DNA from: Limnochordaceae bacterium
GTDB taxonomy: Bacteria > Bacillota > Limnochordia > Limnochordales > DUMU01
Assembly (NCBI GenBank): GCA_014896305.1
Contig: JADBKQ010000001.1
Span: forward strand, 124,001-188,000
DNA: 64,000 nt
Direction: 5' to 3'
Numbering within the stretch: position 1 is the stretch's first letter; the number at the start of each line of letters is the position of its first letter. The position numbers and the translations under genes were made by a program. Below are positions 56,904-64,000 of this stretch, one piece after another. The notes beneath the pieces are model-generated. The model saw nothing but the letters and a program-made list of their open reading frames with translations. It did no database searches and was not told where the DNA came from.

Positions 56904-58145
56904 ATGGGCGAGCCGCAGGAGCATGATCGCAGCCGCAGTTTGCGCCGTCCCTTCCGGACGGCGATCACCTGGGTCGTAATCGGGTTGGCCTTGCTGGTAC
57001 TGGCTAGCCCCATTTCATGGAGACTATGGGCCACTCTCCCCGGCCTGCGGGCGATGGCGACCCCCTGGTCGCCCGATGCGCTGCAGGACCGCGTCGTACG
57101 AGTGGCCGACCAGGTCAGTGCTTCGGTGGTTAAAGTAACGACCACTTCCGAGACCTACATGGACAACTTCTTTCTCCAAATTCCACAGGAGATGCAGGGA
57201 CATGGCTCGGGGGTGATCTTTGACCCAGCCGGCCTGGTGCTGACGAACAACCATGTGATTGCAGACGCCAAGCAAATCCGGGTGTTCCTCAACGACGGGC
57301 GCCACTTCCGGGGGCGGATCCGGGGAGCTGACCCCTGGACGGATTTGGCCGTAGTTCAACTGGAACCTGAACCGGGCACTCCGCCGGCGCCGGGCGTCTC
57401 TGCCAGGACGCCCTTCCCTGTGGCGCGGATGGGGGACTCGGCCAAGATCAAAGTAGGGCAATTCGTCGTGGCGATTGGGAACCCGTTTCAGTATGATTAT
57501 TCGGTCACCTTTGGCGTGATCAGCGCGCTCAACCGCGATCTGCCGGTGGTGCCGGAAGGTACGGGCGTGCCGCCGACTCCCGGCGGCCCCCAGGCCCCCA
57601 ATCCCTCACCGCCGCCTGGCGTGAACGTATCCTCTATCCCGGTCTACCTGCAAGGACTGATTCAGACAGACGCCTCGATCAACCCGGGCAACAGTGGTGG
57701 CCCCCTGGTCGACGTGGATGGGCATGTCATTGGAATTACCAGTGCTATTCTTCGCCCGATCGAGGGGATCACCCCCAATATCGGTTTTGCCATTCCGATC
57801 AACAATGCCCTCAAAGTAGCTCGCCAGCTTCTCGAAAAAGGGCGAGTGCTGCGGTTGGGGGTCCTCAGCGGTACGCTGGACGCCCGGGTCGCTGCCGACT
57901 TGTCCAAGATGCTGAAACGGTCACTTCCCGTGCAGACGGGGGCGTATGTTCTGCAGCTGATCCCGGATACTCCGGCGACCCGCATGGGCTTGCAACCGGG
58001 CGATATCATCGTGGGGTTGAACGGGGAGCCGGTCGATTCGGCAGAAAAACTGGCCGGCCTCGTGGAGAAGGCCGGGTTCGGTGCGACGGTGCGGGTCGAG
58101 TACTATCGTGGACCTGAGCGATTCACCGCTACGGCTACCTTGTAG
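56904..58145 (+). CDS. HtrA/DegP-like S1C serine protease with PDZ domain (start approximate)
   Basis: GSGVIFDPAGLVLTNNHVIADAKQIRVFL...INPGNSGGPLVDVDGHVIGI...PATRMGLQPGDIIVGLNGEPVDSAEKL. Confidence 0.94.
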   Translation: MGEPQEHDRSRSLRRPFRTAITWVVIGLALLVLASPISWRLWATLPGLRAMATPWSPDALQDRVVRVADQVSASVVKVTTTSETYMDNFFLQIPQEMQGHGSGVIFDPAGLVLTNNHVIADAKQIRVFLNDGRHFRGRIRGADPWTDLAVVQLEPEPGTPPAPGVSARTPFPVARMGDSAKIKVGQFVVAIGNPFQYDYSVTFGVISALNRDLPVVPEGTGVPPTPGGPQAPNPSPPPGVNVSSIPVYLQGLIQTDASINPGNSGGPLVDVDGHVIGITSAILRPIEGITPNIGFAIPINNALKVARQLLEKGRVLRLGVLSGTLDARVAADLSKMLKRSLPVQTGAYVLQLIPDTPATRMGLQPGDIIVGLNGEPVDSAEKLAGLVEKAGFGATVRVEYYRGPERFTATATL

Positions 58146-58318
58146 GCTGCAAAAGGCCTTCCTGATCCTGGGCGGGAAAGGTCCGGTCGCTGGCAGTTAC
58201 GGCGGTTCGCGCCACCGCTTGGCTTGTGGTCGACACCGGCGTCATAGTAGAATCGGGCCATGCCGGACCCGGCGAACCTGTTAGAAAAACGCCCGGCCCA
58301 GCGTTAGGAGGAGCCCGC

Positions 58319-59791
58319 TTGACGGCTTGTCTGTCGACACGGTCACCCCAACCCCGCCCGGTGAAGGACGAGCATGACGAGCATGGTCCGGGCATTCCGG
58401 CCCCGCCTGTGCCGGCTGCTGCCGATCTCGCTTCGGCGACGCGGGCCGACCCGGTCCTGGCCCGCAACCACCGTCTCAACGTCCTGAATGGGTCGGTGGC
58501 CATCGTCGCCATCAACCTGAGCGTTTCGTTTTACGCCATCTACGCCCAGCGTCTGGGTGCCTCCACCACCCAGATCGCTCTTCTGACGGCCCTGCCAGCG
58601 GTGGTGATGGCTCTGGCCTTCCTGCCCGCCGCGGCGTGGCTGGAGAAAACGTTTCAAAAGCGCCGGCTTATCGCTGTTGTACTCGCGATCACCCGGGTGC
58701 TGGTGGCCACCCTGGCGCTGGTGCCCATCTTTCCGCCGGTAGTGGCCAGCTGGCTGGTCGTAGCGATCGTCGCGCTAGATGCACTGCCGGGAGCCGTTAT
58801 CACGGTGGGCTGGCAGTCTTACATGGGCGAGATCTTCCCCTCCAACTTGCGAGCCCAGCTCTTCGCTGTGCGCAACTGGTGGATGGGCTGGTCGGGGATG
58901 ATCGCGGTCCTGGTCGCGGGGGTGGCCATCGATGCGCTGCCATTTCCCTTAGGCTACCAGCTCACCTTCATCGCGTCCGCCTTAGCGGGCCTCGTCGAAA
59001 CTTATTTCTTCTATGCTCTGCGTGAACCCGCATCGACCACTCAGCAGCGGGCTTCGCCAAAACGAACCCGGGCGGCGGTAGGCCCTGAAACCTTCGCCCC
59101 GAGCCGCCTGGCATCGCGCCTGCGCTCAGTGAAAGGAGAATGGGAGCGCCTGCGTCAGAATCCAGCGTACGCGCGTTTCCTCGTAGCGGTTTTTCTCTTT
59201 CACGTCGGATGGATGGCGCTCTGGCCGGTGTTCACTGTGTATAAGCTGGAGACGCTGCACGCAAACAATACCTGGATGAGTATATCGGTGGTTACGTCCA
59301 GCCTCGGCTCGATCTTTACCTACCGGTGGTGGTCATGCCGTTCCAGCGATCGGGGGAACCATTGGGTGATAGCGGTGACAGCACTGGCATTGACGGCCGT
59401 GCCAGCGGCCTGGGTCGCCTTTGCCCGCACCTTGACCGTAGCGGCTTTGCTGGACGGGTTAGGCGGCATCGTCGTGGGCGGATTCAACTTGGCCGTTTTC
59501 AACTCTGTTCTCGACCTGGCCGACGCCAACCGGCGAGCGACGGACATCGCCTATTTCAACATCCTGGTTCAAATGGCGGGTTTTCTCTCGCCCCTGGCCG
59601 GAATGTATCTGTACAACCGATGGGGGTTTGCCGCCGCCATGCTGACGTTTGCTACAGTGCGAGCGGCTGGTACGGCGCTGCTATGGAAATTGGGAACCTA
59701 CCACGGCAAGGAGGCCGCGGCTTTCCGCCGGCAGCACGGGTTGGGGTGTACGGCCCACTCGTCTAATAGTGATATGGTTCTCCCCGGATGA
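58319..59791 (+). CDS. Major facilitator superfamily transporter (TTG start proposed)
   Basis: Multi-TM hydrophobic protein (AINLSVSFYAIYAQRLGASTTQIALLTALPAVVMALAFLPAAAWLEKTFQKRRLI...); SD TTAGGAGGAG 6 nt before TTG. Confidence 0.8.
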   Translation: MTACLSTRSPQPRPVKDEHDEHGPGIPAPPVPAAADLASATRADPVLARNHRLNVLNGSVAIVAINLSVSFYAIYAQRLGASTTQIALLTALPAVVMALAFLPAAAWLEKTFQKRRLIAVVLAITRVLVATLALVPIFPPVVASWLVVAIVALDALPGAVITVGWQSYMGEIFPSNLRAQLFAVRNWWMGWSGMIAVLVAGVAIDALPFPLGYQLTFIASALAGLVETYFFYALREPASTTQQRASPKRTRAAVGPETFAPSRLASRLRSVKGEWERLRQNPAYARFLVAVFLFHVGWMALWPVFTVYKLETLHANNTWMSISVVTSSLGSIFTYRWWSCRSSDRGNHWVIAVTALALTAVPAAWVAFARTLTVAALLDGLGGIVVGGFNLAVFNSVLDLADANRRATDIAYFNILVQMAGFLSPLAGMYLYNRWGFAAAMLTFATVRAAGTALLWKLGTYHGKEAAAFRRQHGLGCTAHSSNSDMVLPG

Positions 59792-60242
59792 TTCGAAAGG
59801 CCCGGTAAAGCTGCTCCATCAGGACGAGGGCGGCCAACTCGTGGGCAAAGGTGAGCCGGGAAAGCGAGAGCTGTTGGGTGCTGACAGCGACGAGCGAAGG
59901 ATGCAGGCCGAGCGTGCCGCCGATCACAAAGGCCAGGCGTTGTCCTGACTGCTCCCACCAATCCTTCAGGTGACGGGCGAATTCCAGCGTGTCATATGCG
60001 GGTCCGCCGGGGGTGAGGGCGATCAGCCAGGCCTGTTGCGGTTGGTGAAGGCGGAGGCGCTCTGCCTCTCGGGCCTGGATTCGCTCGCTCCCAGACGGCG
60101 TAACGTGCGCTGGGAGGGGTTCAGGGCGGACCGCCTGCAGGTGAAAGCGGGCGGAGGCAGACAGCCGGCGGGCATACTCCTCCACCCCCTCTTTATAGAA
60201 CCCTCGCAGTGGACCGACGGTGGTCAACCATATGTCCGGCAT
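59763..60242 (-). CDS. rlmH: 23S rRNA (pseudouridine1915-N3)-methyltransferase RlmH
   Basis: MPDIWLTTVGPLRGFYKEGVEEYARRLS...LAFVIGGTLGLHPSLV...LSLSRLTFAHELAALVLMEQLYRAFRIIRGEPYHY. Confidence 0.95.
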   Translation of the reverse strand: MPDIWLTTVGPLRGFYKEGVEEYARRLSASARFHLQAVRPEPLPAHVTPSGSERIQAREAERLRLHQPQQAWLIALTPGGPAYDTLEFARHLKDWWEQSGQRLAFVIGGTLGLHPSLVAVSTQQLSLSRLTFAHELAALVLMEQLYRAFRIIRGEPYHY

Positions 60243-60426
60243 CCGGCCTCGACCTCTACTCTTTCCCACCGGCCAGGAGATAGCCGGTGTTTGTCGAACT
60301 CCTGTCCAGTTTCTATATATCCCATGGCCTGGACTGCGCACCGGCCGGCGTCACCCGCGTCTTGCACCTCGCAGATGCGCCCGGTCGCCAGGGAGCCAGG
60401 CGGGATGAGCGAAATGGGGGAGCGGT

Positions 60427-61095
60427 ATGCGGACGGCAAAGATCAGCGATGCAGTGGTCAGGCGTCTGCCCCTGTACCTGCGCATCCTCGACCAGCTGGC
60501 GGTTCACGAGGGTCCGGATGCCAGCCTCTCCTCACAAGAGTTGGGCGAGCGAGCCGGCGTCTCCCCTGCCCTGGTACGGAAGGATTTGGCCTGGTTTGGC
60601 GAGTTTGGCAAGCAGGGCGTGGGTTACGACGTGCAGTACCTTCGGACGGCTCTGCGGAAAATCCTTCATCTGGACAAGGAAATCCGGATCGCTTTGGCCG
60701 GCGTAGGCAATTTGGGGTTGGCCCTGGCTCGCTATCACCGCCGCCGTTATCTTTCTGAACCGGAGTTCCATTTGCACATCGTGGCTCTTTTTGACAATGA
60801 TCCGGCGAAATGGGGAGAAGAGATCGATGGGGTACCCATTACCCCCATGTCCCAGATGCCAGAGATGGTTCGCCGCCTGGGAATTCGTATGGGGATCATC
60901 ACGGTGCCTGCTGAGGCCGCTCAGGAGGTGGCCAACCAGATGGTACGATCAGGAGTGAGGTTGATCCTCAACTTTGCTCCCGCTACTCTGTCGTTGCCGG
61001 AACATGTACACGTGGCCACTGCCGACCTCAGTGTGGAGCTGCAACGTCTGTCATACTATTTGGACGAAGACGAGGCCAGCCCCGTTCCTCACTAG
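60427..61095 (+). CDS. rex: Redox-sensing transcriptional repressor Rex
   Basis: VVRRLPLYLRILDQL...SSQELGERAGVSPALVRKDLAWFGEFGKQGVGYDVQYLRTALRKILHLDKEIRIALAGVGNLGLALARY. Confidence 0.97.
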   Translation: MRTAKISDAVVRRLPLYLRILDQLAVHEGPDASLSSQELGERAGVSPALVRKDLAWFGEFGKQGVGYDVQYLRTALRKILHLDKEIRIALAGVGNLGLALARYHRRRYLSEPEFHLHIVALFDNDPAKWGEEIDGVPITPMSQMPEMVRRLGIRMGIITVPAEAAQEVANQMVRSGVRLILNFAPATLSLPEHVHVATADLSVELQRLSYYLDEDEASPVPH

Positions 61096-61208
61096 GAAAC
61101 GCAAGGAGTCAGACTTGCCCGTGTGTATCTGCACGGGCCTCCGGGCAACCTTGTGTAATGTGCCAGGGGATGGTAGCATCGGAGTCAGAGGTGTAAAGAG
61201 GTGGGGTC

Positions 61209-62201
61209 ATGGCCAAGGATATCCAGCGCTTTTCCCTTCCCTCCCGGACGCTGATTTCTCGTATCGAGGAAGAGTTGGAAAGCGTATTGCGCAGCGAAGA
61301 CGCGGTGGCGGAGATCGGGGTTCACCTGTGGAGAAGCGGGGGCAAACGCCTGCGTCCGCTGCTCACTTTTTTGTCGGCTCAGCTCTTTTGCCCTGGGGAT
61401 GAGGTCATGCTACAGCCGGTGCTGCGGGTGGCCGCTGCTACCGAGCTGGTGCACATGGCCACGCTGGTTCACGATGACATTCTGGACGAAGCATCGTTTC
61501 GCCGGGGCTACCCTACCGTAAGCGCGTTGTGGGGAGACCAGACCGCAGTACTGGCAGGGGACGCCCTGCTCGCGCGGGCGTTGGTATTGTTGGCGGACAA
61601 CGCGCCGCAGATCGTGGTCCGGTGGATGTCGCAAATGGTCTACGACATGTGTGAGGGCGAAGTTTACCAGCAACAGACCCGTTTCAACCTGCAACAGACA
61701 GAGGAGACCTACCGCCTTCGCATCGAAAAGAAGACAGGCCGCTTTTTGGCGGCCTGCTGCCAAGCGGGCGCGTTCATGGGTGGCGCCACGGCGGAGCAGG
61801 TGGAGACAGCCCGGCAATTTGGTTTGCACCTGGGGCTGGCGTTTCAGATAACCGACGACGTCCTGGATATCGACGGAGACCCAGAGCTAATGGGTAAGCC
61901 AGTCGGCAGTGACCTGGCCGAAGGAATCTTGACCTTGCCGGTGCTGCGTGCGCTCCAGGTCGACAAGGGGGAACCGCCGTTGGCCCAGCTGCTCCGCCCT
62001 GATACCGATCTGCATTTGCGGCCAGACCATGTCCAGGAGATCCTGGCGCGAGTGCGAAAGACCGACGGCGTGTCATACACCCTGCGGCAGGTGGAAAGCG
62101 AGCTACGCCTGGCGCAGCAGTATCTGCAAGCGTTACCGGAGGGAGAGGCCCGAGACCAGCTGACCGCATTGTTGGGGCAGATGGGTCACCGACGAACGTA
62201 G
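61209..62201 (+). CDS. Trans-polyprenyl diphosphate synthase (heptaprenyl-type)
   Basis: GGKRLRPLLTFLSAQ...LVHMATLVHDDILDEASFRRG (FARM), FQITDDVLDIDGD (SARM). Confidence 0.93.
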   Translation: MAKDIQRFSLPSRTLISRIEEELESVLRSEDAVAEIGVHLWRSGGKRLRPLLTFLSAQLFCPGDEVMLQPVLRVAAATELVHMATLVHDDILDEASFRRGYPTVSALWGDQTAVLAGDALLARALVLLADNAPQIVVRWMSQMVYDMCEGEVYQQQTRFNLQQTEETYRLRIEKKTGRFLAACCQAGAFMGGATAEQVETARQFGLHLGLAFQITDDVLDIDGDPELMGKPVGSDLAEGILTLPVLRALQVDKGEPPLAQLLRPDTDLHLRPDHVQEILARVRKTDGVSYTLRQVESELRLAQQYLQALPEGEARDQLTALLGQMGHRRT

Positions 62202-62249
62202 CCCCGGCAGAGCACGGCTGGGCCGGGACGCCCGCATCAACAAAGGGGG

Positions 62250-63278
62250 ATGGTACGAATGGACGACACAGGCGGACGCACCTTCACGGCTCCCGGCCCT
62301 GGGCCAGTTCCTGGCTGGAGAATCGCCGGCTGGTTACGGAAGTGGCCGCTGGCGCTGGTGATCGTCTTAGGCATCTGGTTTTTCGTTCCCGGCTCAGGGC
62401 TCTGGTATACTGTACCAGCCGCCCTCCAGGGTCGTGTGTATACGCTGGGGGCACCCGGGCCCATTGCCGACCCCGGTTTGCATTTCAAGCTTCCCTCACC
62501 GATTCAGACCGTACGACTCTTTCCTCACACGCGGGTGGATACCATCCAGGTGGGGTTTGCTACACAGCCGCCGACTCGAGACGCGCAGACGTTGGGCTAT
62601 ACATCGGGCATCAACTACGTTTTGACCAACGACCAGAACCTGCTGCATGTGGAGTATACGGTGCAGTACACATATCCCGAGTCCTGGAAGCAATGGGAGA
62701 ACATCGAGGACTTCGGGGCGCTGATTCGCGGAGCCGCTGAGGCGGCTATGCGCTCCACGGTGGCCAGCCACAGTGTGGACGAAGTGTTGACGACGCAGAA
62801 GGACGTGGTCCAACGGGAGGCGCAAGCACACTTGCAGGAGCTGCTGAAAGCGGTGGACGCCGGGGTTCAGGTTTTCAACGTGCAGCTACAATCCGTGGCG
62901 CCTCCTGAACCGGTGCGCGATGCGTTTGCCGAAGTGCAGAACGCGATCGAGACCCGCTCCACGTTGGTGAACCAGGCACAGGCCTACCAAAACGCCAAGC
63001 TGGCCGAGGCGCAGGGAGAGGTGGCCAAGGTTATTGCGGAAGGGGAGGCTTATGCAGCAGAGCGCGTAAACAAAGCGCAAGGAGACGCCGCTCGGTTTAA
63101 CCAGCTCTACGAAGAGTATCGCAAGTCCCCCGACGTAACACGGGAACGGCTCTACAACGAGATGCTCCAGCAAGTGCTTCCCAGTGTCAAGGAGATCTAC
63201 ATCACGGATAGCCATGGGGTTTTGCAGCAGTTGAAGCTGGGCCAGAGCGGCGGCCAAGGAACCGGGTCGGGAGGTTGA
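62250..63278 (+). CDS. hflK: HflK, SPFH/band-7 protein
   Basis: N-terminal TM; GPIADPGLHFKLPSPIQTV...EVQNAIETRSTLVNQAQAYQNAKLAEAQGEVAKVIAEGEAYAAERVNKAQGDAARF. Confidence 0.87.
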   Translation: MVRMDDTGGRTFTAPGPGPVPGWRIAGWLRKWPLALVIVLGIWFFVPGSGLWYTVPAALQGRVYTLGAPGPIADPGLHFKLPSPIQTVRLFPHTRVDTIQVGFATQPPTRDAQTLGYTSGINYVLTNDQNLLHVEYTVQYTYPESWKQWENIEDFGALIRGAAEAAMRSTVASHSVDEVLTTQKDVVQREAQAHLQELLKAVDAGVQVFNVQLQSVAPPEPVRDAFAEVQNAIETRSTLVNQAQAYQNAKLAEAQGEVAKVIAEGEAYAAERVNKAQGDAARFNQLYEEYRKSPDVTRERLYNEMLQQVLPSVKEIYITDSHGVLQQLKLGQSGGQGTGSGG

Positions 63279-63282
63279 GCCA

Positions 63283-64000
63283 ATGCGTAGATGGATAGTG
63301 ACCGGGGTTGTCATCATCCTGGCTATCATCCTGGTCTCGTCGGCGTTGTTTACCACCAACCCGCGCACGCAAGCGGTGGTGCTTCAGTTCGGCGACCCGG
63401 TTCGTTCGGTGCAGGCGGCGGGGCCGCACATGAAGGTGCCGTTCATTGAGACAGTCCAGTTGCTCCCGAAGACCGTACTGTTTCTCAACGCGCAGCCAGA
63501 AGAGGCCATCTCTCTTGACAAGCGCACCGTGATCGCCGACTACTATGTCGTCTGGCGGATCAAGAATCCGATGCTGTTCGTCAAGACCATGGGAACCGTG
63601 GCCAAGTCCTTGATTCAGCTGGATGACATCGTGTTTAGTTCGGTCCGCCAAGAGATCAGCAGGACGAGCTTTGACGAGCTGATCGTCGCCCGCAGGGAGA
63701 TGACCAACCATATCGTTTCGGACGCGGCGCCGAAGTTGGAACGGTACGGGATTGATCTGCTCGACGTCGAGTTCGTACGGCTGGAATTGCCCCAGCAGAA
63801 CCAGCAAGCCGTCTTTGAACGGATGCGCTCCGAGCGGGATCGCATCGCGCAGCAAGAGAAAGCTCAAGGGACCGCACAGGGGACGAGCATTCGGGCCGAT
63901 ACCGATCGGCAGGTGGCCACCATGGTGGCCGTGGCGAAACGGCAAGCCCAGGAGATCATGGGGAAAGCGGACGCGGAGGCGACCCGTATCTATGCCCAGG
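63283..64000 (+). CDS. hflC: HflC, SPFH/band-7 protein (3' end beyond the window; not in ORF track)
   Basis: Manual translation MRRWIVTGVVIILAIILVSSALFTTNPRTQAVVLQFGDPVRSVQAAGPHMKVPFIETVQLLPKTVLFLNAQPEEAISLDKRTV... Confidence 0.88.
   Translation, partial: MRRWIVTGVVIILAIILVSSALFTTNPRTQAVVLQFGDPVRSVQAAGPHMKVPFIETVQLLPKTVLFLNAQPEEAISLDKRTVIADYYVVWRIKNPMLFVKTMGTVAKSLIQLDDIVFSSVRQEISRTSFDELIVARREMTNHIVSDAAPKLERYGIDLLDVEFVRLELPQQNQQAVFERMRSERDRIAQQEKAQGTAQGTSIRADTDRQVATMVAVAKRQAQEIMGKADAEATRIYAQ

Overview
This window spans a bacterial chromosomal replication origin. It is probably from a high-GC, spore-forming member of the Bacillota (inference from dnaA/dnaN/recF/remB/gyrB synteny, yyaC, AbrB/SpoVT and noc+parAB). 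The left arm, on the minus strand, reads dnaA-dnaN-yaaA(S4)-recF-remB-gyrB. The right arm, mostly plus strand, starts rpmH-rnpA-yidD-yidC-jag-rsmG-noc-parA-parB-parS. It continues with a FlhG/MinD-like ATPase carrying a PilZN/YcgR-like N-terminus, ykuS, yyaC, sucCD-like genes, a Nal1-like protease, and gcvT-H-PA-PB with a lipoate ligase. Further right are pheA, mscS, ychF, tmk-darA-holB-ricT-rsmI-abrB, purA, five tRNAs, folD and a dnaD-dnaI primosome pair. The window ends with a cobalamin riboswitch plus btuFCD, htrA, rlmH, rex, a polyprenyl synthase and hflKC (hflC cut by the window edge). No CRISPR array, transposon, prophage or defence island was recognised. The items most worth a second look are: the PilZN-FlhG fusion next to parS; the rpmH/rnpA overlapping-frame arrangement; the bipartite DnaA-box origin; an Ala/Gln/Gly-rich repeat protein that may be a spore protein; a long RicT C-terminal extension where yabA usually lies; and seven convergent gene pairs with overlapping 3' ends. 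All calls come from reading sequence and supplied translations; no database searches were run.
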